Shown piece after piece: positions 26,685 to 35,261 of a stretch of 64,000 bases of DNA (positions are counted from its first letter, which is position 1; each line of letters starts with the position of its first letter). The notes under the pieces are model-generated. The model was given only the letters and a program-made list of their open reading frames with translations, searched no databases and was not told the DNA's origin. Source of the DNA: Niallia taxi (lineage in GTDB: Bacteria > Bacillota > Bacilli > Bacillales > Cytobacillaceae); contig NZ_RZTZ01000001.1 of NCBI RefSeq assembly GCF_004005475.1, positions 372,001-436,000 of the forward strand, written 5' to 3'. The translations under genes and the position numbers were made by a program.

Positions 26685-27445
26685 TGAATACATTTATCGC
26701 AAAAACCTGGAGACCAGTTCTGGTTCTCCTTCTTTTATTTTGTCTATGGGAAGCAGCTGTACGCTACTTTGAGATTGAAGACTGGCTCCTGCCTTCTCCT
26801 TCAGCCATTTTCCATGAAGCGGTATTAAGCTGGGATACCTTTTCTATTCATGCATTGGCAACTGCAAAACTGTCAGTTACAGGTTTCTTAATTGGCAGTG
26901 CCGTCGGGCTGATAATCGCTATTATATTGCATCGTATTGTTTTCTTTAGAGAGTCTGTTTATCCGCTTTTGATTTTGTCGCAAAACATACCGACAATTGT
27001 GCTTGCACCGTTGCTTGTTGTGTGGTTTGGCTTTGGTATCTTGCCGAAGCTGATTGTGATCACACTAGTTTGCTTTTTTCCGATTACCATAGCTTGTTTG
27101 GATGGCTTTAGGCAAACATCACCTGAGCTTAAACATTTTATGCAGATGTCTGGCAGCACAAAACGGCAGGTTTTTTGGAAGCTGGAATGGCCTTATGCCC
27201 TTCCTTCTATTTTCTCAGGCTTAAAAATTTCTGCCACTTATAGTGTTATGGGCGCAGTCATCTCAGAATGGCTTGGATCTAAAGAAGGCATTGGGGTTTA
27301 TATGACAATGGCCTCCCGCTCGTTTAGAACAGACCGTGTTTTTGTTGCGATATTTGCCATCATGATGCTAAGCCTGCTCTTCTTTATTGTCATTAAATTA
27401 CTTGAAAAATGGTGCATTCGTGGTAGCAGCAAGGAGGAGAAATAA
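26684..27445 (+). CDS. thiX: ABC transporter permease ThiX-like
   Basis: A 253-residue permease with six membrane segments and the EAA loop DGFRQTSPELKHFMQMSGSTKRQVFWKLEWPYALPSIFSG, of the nitrate/sulfonate/taurine class that serves NMT1-type binding proteins. Its ATG overlaps the preceding stop (TAATG). The stop is followed directly by the ATPase start, so the pair is translationally coupled. It should dimerise as the membrane channel for the ThiY substrate. Confidence 0.92.
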   Translation: MNTFIAKTWRPVLVLLLLFCLWEAAVRYFEIEDWLLPSPSAIFHEAVLSWDTFSIHALATAKLSVTGFLIGSAVGLIIAIILHRIVFFRESVYPLLILSQNIPTIVLAPLLVVWFGFGILPKLIVITLVCFFPITIACLDGFRQTSPELKHFMQMSGSTKRQVFWKLEWPYALPSIFSGLKISATYSVMGAVISEWLGSKEGIGVYMTMASRSFRTDRVFVAIFAIMMLSLLFFIVIKLLEKWCIRGSSKEEK

Positions 27446-28195
27446 TTGGGTACATTGGAATTGAAAAATGTAAGCATGTCATATGATACAAAAAAGGTGC
27501 TCGAACAACTTAATATGACTATTCATGATGGGGAGTTTATTTCTATATTAGGACCCTCTGGAAGCGGAAAAAGCACCATTTTCCATCTGATTGGCGGAAT
27601 GCTAACACCTGATGAAGGAGCTATCTTCTTGAATAACAAGGAAATCACGGGGAAAAAGGGCCATATTAGCTATATGCCACAAGCGCCTTCTTTATTTCCT
27701 TGGAGAACAGTCCTGGAAAATGTATTGCTTATCCAAGAAATCAACGGCAAAAAAGACAAGCAGTTGGCGCTGGATATGCTCAAAAAGGCAGGACTAGCTG
27801 ATTATGCGTACGCCTATCCCGATGATTTATCTGGTGGAATGAAGCAGCGTGTTTCCTTTGTCCGGGCGTTGATGAGCCCAATGCCCTTGCTTTGTTTGGA
27901 TGAACCATTCGGTGCACTTGATGAACTAACTAGACTGGACATGCAAAAATGGCTTCTGTCCTTGTGGAGTATGGATAAAAGAACAGTCCTTTTCATTACG
28001 CATAATATTGAGGAAGCACTATATCTATCAGACCGAATTTATATACTGCCCTCTAATCCAAACGACTCGCTAATGGAAGTAACTGTACCATTCCCAAGAC
28101 CTAGAGCAGATGACCTTTGGCTAAACGAGGATTTCCTTGAGTGGAAAAAAGACATATACTACAAGCTTAAGCCTTCAGGAATGACAGCAAAATGA
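27446..28195 (+). CDS. thiZ: ABC transporter ATP-binding protein ThiZ-like
   Basis: A 249-residue ATPase with Walker [11 protein letters not shown]-loop PQAPSLFPWRT, signature LSGGMKQR, Walker B LLCLDEPFGALDE and switch ITHNIEEA. It is the energy component of the ThiXYZ importer. The start is TTG at 27446, directly after the thiX stop, with a perfect AAGGAGG 8 bases upstream. Its last codons overlap the next gene by 4 bases (ATGA). Confidence 0.92.
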   Translation: MGTLELKNVSMSYDTKKVLEQLNMTIHDGEFISILGPSGSGKSTIFHLIGGMLTPDEGAIFLNNKEITGKKGHISYMPQAPSLFPWRTVLENVLLIQEINGKKDKQLALDMLKKAGLADYAYAYPDDLSGGMKQRVSFVRALMSPMPLLCLDEPFGALDELTRLDMQKWLLSLWSMDKRTVLFITHNIEEALYLSDRIYILPSNPNDSLMEVTVPFPRPRADDLWLNEDFLEWKKDIYYKLKPSGMTAK

Positions 28196-28959
28196 ATAAA
28201 ATAATTGATGCTCATATCCATCTCGATCAGTATACAGATAAAGCAATTCGAAAGATGCAATCAGATGATACAATTGAACATATTATCACTGTCTCAATGG
28301 ATAAAGCCTCCTCTATCCGTAATTTACAGTTAAGCAGAACCTTTCCATCCGTTCACGCTGCATTCGGCTTCCATCCTGAGCAATTAATCCGTGGAGAAAG
28401 CTATTTTGCGGACTTATTCAATTGGATTAGAAACCATCAAACGGAAATGATTGCCATCGGGGAAGTTGGACTGCCGCATTATGAGCGGCTCAAGGATCCG
28501 ATAAGTTATCCGCTAGAGCCATATTTGGAAATACTCGAGCAATTTATTTTGCTCGCAAAGGAGCTTCAAAAACCAATCGTTTTACATTGTATATACGAGG
28601 AAGCTCCTCTTGCATTAGACTTGTTGGAAAAGCACAGCTATATGGCCGCCCATTTTCATTGGTTTAAAGGCAGCAAACAAACATTGGAACGCATGATGAG
28701 TAACGGTTGCTATTTATCATTTACTCCAGATATTCATTACGAGCACGAGATTCAGTTAATCGCAAGGAGCTATCCTCTTCATCGCATAATGGCAGAAACC
28801 GATGGCCCTTGGCCCTTTGAAGGACTATTCCGAAATATGGAAACAACGCCAGTAATGATTCATCAATCGATAGAAAAAATAGCAGAATTAAAAGACATTA
28901 CAACAGCTCAAAGCTATAAGCAAGTTTTAGCAAATACGAAAGCCTTCTTCGCTTTATAG
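28192..28959 (+). CDS. TatD-family metal-dependent hydrolase in the thi operon
   Basis: A 255-residue TIM-barrel amidohydrolase-like protein. All TatD metal ligands are present: DAHIHLD (H8, H10), Glu in AIGEVGLPHYE (about 94), His in IVLHCIYEEA, His in AAHFHWFKGS and Asp in MAETDGPWP. TatD members are best known as DNases or nucleotide-processing enzymes, yet this one overlaps thiZ by 4 bases (ATGA) and is the last gene before the operon terminator. A role in processing the imported pyrimidine, for example deformylation, is my inference. The sequence is divergent from housekeeping YabD/TatD proteins. Confidence 0.85.
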   Translation: MNKIIDAHIHLDQYTDKAIRKMQSDDTIEHIITVSMDKASSIRNLQLSRTFPSVHAAFGFHPEQLIRGESYFADLFNWIRNHQTEMIAIGEVGLPHYERLKDPISYPLEPYLEILEQFILLAKELQKPIVLHCIYEEAPLALDLLEKHSYMAAHFHWFKGSKQTLERMMSNGCYLSFTPDIHYEHEIQLIARSYPLHRIMAETDGPWPFEGLFRNMETTPVMIHQSIEKIAELKDITTAQSYKQVLANTKAFFAL

Positions 28960-28966
28960 CAATACG

Positions 28967-28998
28967 AAAAAACTCCAGCTCACATACTGGAGTTTTTT
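28967..28998. terminator. Terminator of the thi operon
   Basis: AAAAAACTCCAG / CTGGAGTTTTTT stem with an 8-base loop. It works for both converging units. Confidence 0.92.
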
Positions 28999-29008
28999 GT
29001 TATTCGCC

Positions 29009-29362
29009 TTATTTACTGCTCTTAATGAGATCCATTCCCTCAGCCAATATCTCCAGGAAAAAGCGGATTTCCTCTGTTTCATCCAGCACCCGAAGCTCTT
29101 CGGCAATCCACTCCAGGTTTATGTAAAGCAGCTGTTTTCCGACACCACGAGTTTCCAAAACATCGCTTAGCCAAATAATATAATCACGGAAAACCTTTTT
29201 ATTTAAAAGAGAATATGCTGTTTCCATGTACTGAAAATGGTAGTTTATATCTTCTTTTGTTCGTTTCTTTCCATTCTCTCCAAACCTCTCCAAATCAGGA
29301 TACTGTTCATAGAATCTCGCAAATAACTTTTCAACAATCTTTTCTTTTTCCAATAAATTCAT
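29009..29362 (-). CDS. Small helical protein, possible partner of the cobalamin sensor
   Basis: A 117-residue, mostly helical, soluble protein. The segment YEQYPDLERFGENGKKRTKEDINYHFQYM followed by FRDYIIWLSDVLETRG resembles the N-terminal helical domain found fused to B12-binding domains in some bacterial sensors, as I recall it; I could not check this. It is divergent from the cobalamin-binding gene, with a 141-base gap. The frame is open to 29443, but GGAG lies 8 bases before the ATG at 29362. Function unknown. Confidence 0.75.
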   Translation of the reverse strand: MNLLEKEKIVEKLFARFYEQYPDLERFGENGKKRTKEDINYHFQYMETAYSLLNKKVFRDYIIWLSDVLETRGVGKQLLYINLEWIAEELRVLDETEEIRFFLEILAEGMDLIKSSK

Positions 29363-29503
29363 ATACAGTGCTCCTGCCTTTCTAGCAATTTCTATAACTG
29401 ACTCTATTTTTATAGTATAATTTATGTAATATCTTAACGACAATTGCCACAGCGCTGATAAAAGCCACTAGAACAGATTAAAACGATCGGACGTGAAAGA
29501 AAA

Positions 29504-30181
29504 TTGACTCACTTCGTTTCAGCTAAGGAGTTTGCCTTAGCCCTATTAGAAGGCAATATACAAAAAAGCATGGCAATCATTCAAGAATTAGATTATGAAG
29601 GCTATCATACCGCTTTCATTTACGACGAATTAATTACCCCTGCAATGAAATATATAGGAGAACTTTGGCAAAAAAATGAAATTAGTGTAGCTGAGGAACA
29701 TTTGGCAACAGGTATATGTGAAGTTATCTTATCTCATTACATGTTGAATATACAGCAGGCTGATACCCAGGAAAAGAAGGTATTATTATTTTGCCTTGAA
29801 GGGGAGCATCATACAATCGGCTTAAAAATGTGTGCTTCTACCTTTCAGGAGAATGGCTGGGAAGTTAAAAACCTTGGACCCAATCTTCCACTCGAGCATG
29901 CAGTTTATATGGCCCGAAAATGGAAGCCTGATGTTATTGGCATGTCTCTTTCCATGTCCTTTTCCATTCCAACACTCCGTCCGTATATCGAAGAGCTTGA
30001 GAGACTTGCTCCAAAACCTGCAATCATTGTCGGAAGTAGACTCATTCAAGAATATGATTTGCAGCAGTACTGCAGTCCGTCTACTATTTTTATCTCTGAA
30101 CAATCGGAATTAAAGTCTTGGCTACAACTATATAATACCGAAAATAGCTTGATTCATTCTGTAAGGAGTGATATTTTATGA
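29504..30181 (+). CDS. Stand-alone cobalamin-binding sensor (CarH/AerR-like, no HTH)
   Basis: A 225-residue protein made of a four-helix cap (about residues 5-85) and a Rossmann-like B12-binding domain (about 90-210). The cap carries the W-x9-EH motif (LWQKNEISVAEEHLATG), which in CarH photoreceptors lies over the upper face of adenosylcobalamin. The second domain has the His-ligand motif as EGEHHTIG, then GMSLSMS and IIVGSRL in the positions of the SxL and GG motifs. There is no DNA-binding or methyltransferase domain, the architecture of AerR-type antirepressors. The start is TTG at 29504 with a weak ribosome site. It overlaps the next gene by 4 bases. Confidence 0.85.
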   Translation: MTHFVSAKEFALALLEGNIQKSMAIIQELDYEGYHTAFIYDELITPAMKYIGELWQKNEISVAEEHLATGICEVILSHYMLNIQQADTQEKKVLLFCLEGEHHTIGLKMCASTFQENGWEVKNLGPNLPLEHAVYMARKWKPDVIGMSLSMSFSIPTLRPYIEELERLAPKPAIIVGSRLIQEYDLQQYCSPSTIFISEQSELKSWLQLYNTENSLIHSVRSDIL

Positions 30182-30780
30182 TGTTAGATTTATCTGTCAT
30201 ACCAGTACCTTTTTTTCAGATGGACAGCAGCTATTTCATTCTAGCAAGATCAGAAGCAAGCAACAAAATATTTGCTTCTGCAGATAGTTTTCTTGAGCTT
30301 ATTGATAAAGAAAGCCTTGATAAAACCATTGCCTTCTTGAAGCAAAGGCAAGGAACGAAGTCAATCGAAGTAAATATGAAAACTCCAAAAGGGCTGGCCT
30401 TCTTTAACATCCAATATACTTACGATTCAAGTAATGAGCTTTTTTATGTGTTGTGCCACTGTATCGATCACCAGTATACCAATATTTCCTTTGAATTAAA
30501 TCAATTAAGAGACTCCTTGCTGCATCTGCAGTCAGGACAAGACATTAAAACAATGTCGACTACTATGAGCCGAGATGAGAAAAGCCTTGACAAAATAAAT
30601 AATATTGAAACAAGAAAAAAACTCGATAAAATAAAAAGGTCTACCTCAACGGTTATTGACCTGCTCGGTATTACTTCTCCACTCATTATAGAAGGAGGAA
30701 AAGGAGAGTATCTCGAAATGGTCTATGACGAGCTCTATGAAATTAAAACAATAGTTGATCAAATGAAAAAAACCCTTTAA
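30178..30780 (+). CDS. PAS-like signalling protein in the cobalamin-sensor cluster
   Basis: A 200-residue soluble protein. Residues 1-100 look like a PAS fold (VPFFQMDSSYFILARSEASNKIF ... GLAFFNIQYTYDSSNELFYVLCH). Residues 100-200 are helical and charged, ending in two possible coiled-coil stretches, without a kinase or output domain I can name. The ATG overlaps the stop of the cobalamin sensor (ATGA) after AAGGAG, so the two are co-translated and probably interact. It may relay the cobalamin signal to the convergent kinase; that is inference only. Confidence 0.75.
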   Translation: MMLDLSVIPVPFFQMDSSYFILARSEASNKIFASADSFLELIDKESLDKTIAFLKQRQGTKSIEVNMKTPKGLAFFNIQYTYDSSNELFYVLCHCIDHQYTNISFELNQLRDSLLHLQSGQDIKTMSTTMSRDEKSLDKINNIETRKKLDKIKRSTSTVIDLLGITSPLIIEGGKGEYLEMVYDELYEIKTIVDQMKKTL

Positions 30781-30796
30781 TATAAGGGTTTTTTTC
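30766..30796. terminator. Shared terminator between the PAS-like gene and the CheB-CheR kinase
   Basis: AAAAAAACCCTT / AAGGGTTTTTTT stem with a 6-base loop, working in both directions. Confidence 0.9.
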
Positions 30797-30797
30797 A

Positions 30798-33700
30798 TTA
30801 ACTAATAGGAAATCTCATCTCAACTGTTGTGCCAACACCTACTTCACTTAAGAAAGTCAGTGTACCTTTATGGTTATCAATGATTTTTTGACTGATCATT
30901 AATCCCAAGCCAGTCCCTTTTTCCTTTGTTGTAAAGAATGGCTCTCCCATTTTTTCCAGCTGTTCCTTCGGAATCCCCTTACCTTGGTCTGTTACTTTCA
31001 CAAGCAGATATCCACCTGTTTCCATATGAGCAGAAATATTAATACTACCTTCTGATTCCATCGCTTCCATTGCGTTTTTTATCATATTGATGAACAACTG
31101 CTTCAGCTCTTTTTCATTGCAATAAACAGTCGGCAGATTTCCTGCATATTCTAATTGGAGATCGATATTTTTCAAGATTGCCTGTGTACTAAGAAGAACA
31201 TTGACATCCTCTAATATTCTTTCTACCTGCATTTCTTTAAATGCAACTGCTTGTGGTCTTGCCAATACTAGAAATTCACTGATAATAAGCTCTAGCCTGT
31301 TAAATTCAGAGAACATAACCTCTGTATATTCCTTATTATAAGTATTACTCTGCATCATCAGCTGCAGAAATCCTTTTAAGGAGGTGAGCGGATTACGAAT
31401 TTCATGAGCGATTCCTGCTGCAAGCTGACCAACAGCAGATAGCATTTCTGATTTTTTTAGCATCGCTTCAGACTTCTTGTTTTCCGTTATATCCTCTGAT
31501 GTCCGCAGGAGATTGACAAGCTTTCCTGTTGAGTCCTTGATTACACGGAAGCTGACATATTCCCATCTTTCAATGCCATCATCCAGTCTGTACAAAATAT
31601 TCCCTTCCCAATCCTTGCCATCCTTTATAGTATTCCAAATATTTCGGAATTCTTCTGCATTTAAATATTGCTCATACACATCTAATATATGAAGTCCTGT
31701 GCAATCCAAATCCTGCTTGATTTGTTGCTTAAACCGTTCATTTGTATAATTAATCCTGCCTTCATTATCTGTAATGATGATACTTGTTGGACTTTTCTCA
31801 ATCACACTAGAAGTAAGCGTAAGTTTCTGATTATAGGTTTTAATTTCCGTTATATCGGTAAAAGTAATAACGACACCATCCACTATATTGTCACTCGTGC
31901 GATAAGGCATTGCCCTCATGCCATACCAGTTGCCATCATAGCTGCGGATTTCCCTTTCAACCTTTGCAGACGTTTTAAGCACTTCCCTCGCATCCTCGAG
32001 TAGTGATCCGTACTCCAAATTATGTGAAATATGAAAAAGCGGACGGCCAATATCCATATCAAGCACATTGACAATTTTTTGAACCTCCGGTGTAAACAGC
32101 TTGATTTTAAAGCCTTTGTCCAAAAAGATCGTGCCAATATTAGTGCTGATCAACAGATTATCCAAATCATTTGTTAAATCAGTCAGTTCTGTAATCTTAT
32201 TTTCGTACTCGTTATTAACATTTATTAATTCCTCGTTAACAGACTGAAGCTCTTCATTTGTAGATTGCAGCTCTTCATTTGAGGCAATTAATTCCTCGTT
32301 AGTGGACTGGAGCTCCTCATTGGATGTTTCTAACTCTTCAATTGTTGTCTGCAGATTTTGTTGGGTATAAAACAATTCCTGCTCTAAATCAATAACTCTT
32401 TCACTTATCGTACTGTCATGGTCAAAATATATCGGGGTACTAAGAACTCCTTTTCTGTTATCATCTTCTTCTTCCTGAAACAAAATGATAGAAAGAGCAT
32501 CCTTATCCAAAAATCTTCGTATAGTTAAATCAAAGTATTTTTCCTCTTTATCAATAACCAACAGGATATTTTTGTATGTTATTTCCTCTTCATTTTCCTT
32601 AAGCTTCTTTAAGCCTGTTCCAATAATAACAGAAAGATGTGCTGGCACCATTTTAAAAATGCTGTAATTTGTCTCCCCGATTGGAACAGATAAGAAACGA
32701 TTGGCTTTCTTTGAAGTTAGGACAACTTCATTCTGCTCATTAAGAATAATACAAGGATTGATAAAATCATTAACAAGCTTTTGATAAAGCAAGTCTACTT
32801 TTCTTCCTGGCATTGCATCAAATAAGGTTGCTGGTGCATGGATATCTGAATGGGAAATTTCCTTCGCCTTGTGTTTTGAGTGGATAGCAGGCTCCTTTAA
32901 ATCCCATTTATCACTTTGCTTATTCCGAAAAATTTTCCACTTTGAGTGAATTGGCTCGAAAAGCCCTGAAAGCTTGCCGATTGTTTCACTTGAACCTAAG
33001 AACAAGATTCCATTTTCAATAAGGGAAAAATGGAAAAGGGATAGAATTTTCTGCTGCAATTCAGGCTGGAAGTATATCATCATATTGCGGCAGCTAATCA
33101 TATCGATGTTTACAAACGGTGAGTCTTTAGAGATATTATGAGGAGCAAATACAATTTTTTTTCTGATTGATTTTTTCACTTGATATTTATCCCCAGCCGG
33201 TTCAAAATATCTTTCTTTCATATATGTTGGAACTTCACTTAACAGCTCGCTCTCATATAGTCCTTGGCTTGCTATTTTAATGGAATCCTTATCTACATCT
33301 GTTGCAAAAATCCGAAAATCAATGGACTCATCTAATGATTCCATGTATTGATCAAGAAGAATCGCTAATGTGTAAGCTTCTTGCCCTGTAGAGCAGCCAA
33401 CCGTCCACACCCTAACCTCTTCTTCGCCATTTTCCAGCTTATTTCTGACAAGATCCGGTATCAGCTTCTCAATTTCCTTAAAGGCCTCGGGGTCCCGAAA
33501 GAATTGAGTTACTCCTATTAGTAAGTCCTTATGCAACAAATCAATTTCCTCTGGGAACTTGAACAAGTAATCCCGATATGCATCTAATGAAAGCATAGGC
33601 TCCTTAATTACCTTCATCCTTCTCTCAATCCTGCGCAGAACACTGCTTTTTTTATAGAAGGAAAAGTTAATACCTGTTCTTTTCAGCAAAATATTAAAAA

Positions 33701-34346
33701 TATGCTTAAGTGACTCATCACTATATTTCAAACTTGATGGGTCTGTTATCGTCTGCATAATAATCGGGATGTCAGAAGGCGCCTCGATATAATCAGCAAC
33801 CCCAGAAGCAATAACACTTTTAGGCATATTATGGAATTTGGCTGTATCCTCCTCTTGAACGAACACAACTCCACCATTTTCTTTAATAATGCGAACTCCT
33901 TCTGTCCCATCTGTTCCATTACCGGAAAATATAATGCTGATTGCCTTATGTTTTTTATCCTGCGCTAAAGATTTAAGGAAAGTATCGATTGGAAAGTTAT
34001 AATGCTTGTCCTTCTCATACTCTTCTAACTGGAATACACCTTCTGTAATCGTCAAAAATTGATTAGGAGGATTTAAATAAATTGTATTTGGGACCAACTG
34101 CATTCCCTTTGCCGCACGCAAAATATTCATATTTGTTTTTTTGGCAAGCAATTCAGGCATAAAGCTCTTATACTTTGATGAAAGATGCTGTACAATGACA
34201 AACACCATACCAGTATTAGAAGGCATATTTGCGAAAAATTGCTCAATTGCTTCCAATCCACCAGCTGATGCACCAATTCCGACGACATAAAAGTCATTCA
34301 TCAGTTCAGTTTGCTCAGATGAATGGGTAGAGATGTTTTCAGTCAT
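30798..34346 (-). CDS. CheB-CheR-PAS-PAS hybrid sensor histidine kinase
   Basis: A 1182-residue multidomain protein. In order: CheB methylesterase (about 18-205; Ser27 in IGASAGG, His in VQHLSSKYK, Asp in GNGTDGTEG); CheR methyltransferase (about 220-480; SVLRRIERRM, WTVGCSTGQEAY, SCRNMMIYF); a linker; a coiled coil built of repeated E-E-L-Q-S-T-N units; two PAS domains (about 720-950); HisKA with the acceptor in AAGIAHEIRNPLTS (about 980) and HATPase_c (INMIKNAMEAME, KGTGLGLMIS). The CheB receiver domain is absent. It has no transmembrane helix. The kinase half resembles KinA/KinE. ATG follows GGGGGAA. It converges on the cobalamin-sensor genes and shares their terminator. Confidence 0.93.
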   Translation of the reverse strand: MTENISTHSSEQTELMNDFYVVGIGASAGGLEAIEQFFANMPSNTGMVFVIVQHLSSKYKSFMPELLAKKTNMNILRAAKGMQLVPNTIYLNPPNQFLTITEGVFQLEEYEKDKHYNFPIDTFLKSLAQDKKHKAISIIFSGNGTDGTEGVRIIKENGGVVFVQEEDTAKFHNMPKSVIASGVADYIEAPSDIPIIMQTITDPSSLKYSDESLKHIFNILLKRTGINFSFYKKSSVLRRIERRMKVIKEPMLSLDAYRDYLFKFPEEIDLLHKDLLIGVTQFFRDPEAFKEIEKLIPDLVRNKLENGEEEVRVWTVGCSTGQEAYTLAILLDQYMESLDESIDFRIFATDVDKDSIKIASQGLYESELLSEVPTYMKERYFEPAGDKYQVKKSIRKKIVFAPHNISKDSPFVNIDMISCRNMMIYFQPELQQKILSLFHFSLIENGILFLGSSETIGKLSGLFEPIHSKWKIFRNKQSDKWDLKEPAIHSKHKAKEISHSDIHAPATLFDAMPGRKVDLLYQKLVNDFINPCIILNEQNEVVLTSKKANRFLSVPIGETNYSIFKMVPAHLSVIIGTGLKKLKENEEEITYKNILLVIDKEEKYFDLTIRRFLDKDALSIILFQEEEDDNRKGVLSTPIYFDHDSTISERVIDLEQELFYTQQNLQTTIEELETSNEELQSTNEELIASNEELQSTNEELQSVNEELINVNNEYENKITELTDLTNDLDNLLISTNIGTIFLDKGFKIKLFTPEVQKIVNVLDMDIGRPLFHISHNLEYGSLLEDAREVLKTSAKVEREIRSYDGNWYGMRAMPYRTSDNIVDGVVITFTDITEIKTYNQKLTLTSSVIEKSPTSIIITDNEGRINYTNERFKQQIKQDLDCTGLHILDVYEQYLNAEEFRNIWNTIKDGKDWEGNILYRLDDGIERWEYVSFRVIKDSTGKLVNLLRTSEDITENKKSEAMLKKSEMLSAVGQLAAGIAHEIRNPLTSLKGFLQLMMQSNTYNKEYTEVMFSEFNRLELIISEFLVLARPQAVAFKEMQVERILEDVNVLLSTQAILKNIDLQLEYAGNLPTVYCNEKELKQLFINMIKNAMEAMESEGSINISAHMETGGYLLVKVTDQGKGIPKEQLEKMGEPFFTTKEKGTGLGLMISQKIIDNHKGTLTFLSEVGVGTTVEMRFPIS

Positions 34347-34665
34347 AATTTCCCCCGATTCTTTTATAGAATATATGTATTTTAATATGTAAGTTAATTA
34401 GTAAATTATATCCCTATTATGTATAAAAATGTCTCCACCCTAATCTTATTGTAATCTATAGAGGCAAATGAAAATAGGTTATTTGCTATATATTTATAGT
34501 ATTTTTTCATTTTTTCTACTGATATTTTATAATATTCACCAACACTCTTCTTCCCCCTCTGAATTGATAAAAAAACTTTTTTAGTATTCTTTACCCGTGT
34601 TTTTTTACGGTTAAACATCTTTTTGTTAGTTTTTTCTCTTTTTTTTAAATTTTTTTCGTAAAGTC
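34347..34665. other. AT-rich intergenic region upstream of the CheB-CheR kinase
   Basis: Nothing convincing. It must contain the kinase promoter. A frame of 70 residues at 34406-34618 on the minus strand has no ribosome site and low-complexity Lys-rich content. Confidence 0.4.
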
Positions 34666-34705
34666 AGAAAAAGCCTGATTCCATAGGAAGAATCAGGCTT
34701 TTTCT
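34666..34705 (-). terminator. Terminator of the YjcZ genes
   Basis: AAAAAGCCTGATTC / GAATCAGGCTTTTT stem, 8-base loop. Confidence 0.9.
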
Positions 34706-34713
34706 ATTTTAGC

Positions 34714-34848
34714 TTACCATTTGAAGCAAGCTGCACCAACAATAATCAAAAGAATGAATAAAACGACGATTAAAGCAAAACCTCCGCCGTAACCAGTTCC
34801 GCAAGAATAACCATAACTAGGATAACCACAACCACCATATCCGTACAT
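34714..34848 (-). CDS. YjcZ family sporulation peptide (44 aa)
   Basis: A 44-residue peptide with a Gly/Tyr/Cys-rich head ([20 protein letters not shown]), the [19 protein letters not shown] membrane segment that defines the YjcZ/SscA family, and a short tail. These peptides are made late in sporulation and SscA affects spore coat assembly. GGAGG lies 8 bases before the ATG. It follows a shorter paralogue by 39 bases. Confidence 0.9.
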   Translation of the reverse strand: MYGYGGCGYPSYGYSCGTGYGGGFALIVVLFILLIIVGAACFKW

Positions 34849-34887
34849 ATAGTGTTCCTCCTTCTATATATTTTTAGTTTTTATCTC

Positions 34888-34986
34888 TTAGTAACCGCCG
34901 TAGCCCCAAGAAGCGCCAATGATAACTAATAAGATGAACAATACTACTAATAAAGCGAAACCTCCGCCGTATCCAACTTCACCCAT
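34888..34986 (-). CDS. YjcZ family sporulation peptide (32 aa)
   Basis: A 32-residue peptide ([18 protein letters not shown]...IIGASWGYGGY) with the same GGGFAL-hydrophobic core as its neighbour but a shorter head. GGAGG lies 8 bases before the ATG. Together with the 44-residue paralogue it probably forms a late-sporulation unit ending at the 34666-34705 terminator. Confidence 0.9.
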   Translation of the reverse strand: MGEVGYGGGFALLVVLFILLVIIGASWGYGGY

Positions 34987-35218
34987 AATTAACTCCTCCT
35001 TTTTTAAATTCTATATATCCTATTCAAATAACCCATAATGTGCGATAGTTAAATGCACATTTTTTAGGTTTTTGACTAGTACAAGCAGAATTCAAAAAAC
35101 AATCTTATTTATTAGAAAAGGTAAGCTCTGAAAAAGAGATACGGGAAAATCTTCGTTGATTGGAGTGGTGAAAAGCTCTCACGCATTGTAATTAGGTTTG
35201 CCCAAAGTCTTTAAACAA

Positions 35219-35255
35219 CAAAAAAAAGGCCTCTTTATAAAAAGAGAACCCTTTT
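35219..35255 (-). terminator. Terminator of the GbsR-type regulator gene
   Basis: On the minus strand AAAAGG..CTCTTT / AAAGAG.CCTTTT with a T8 tail, directly after the stop at 35262. Confidence 0.8.
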
Positions 35256-35261
35256 GTTTTG

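Noticed and set aside
34406-34618. 70-residue minus-strand gene
   Set aside because: No ribosome site, Lys-rich low-complexity sequence, and it lies in AT-rich DNA where such frames arise by chance.
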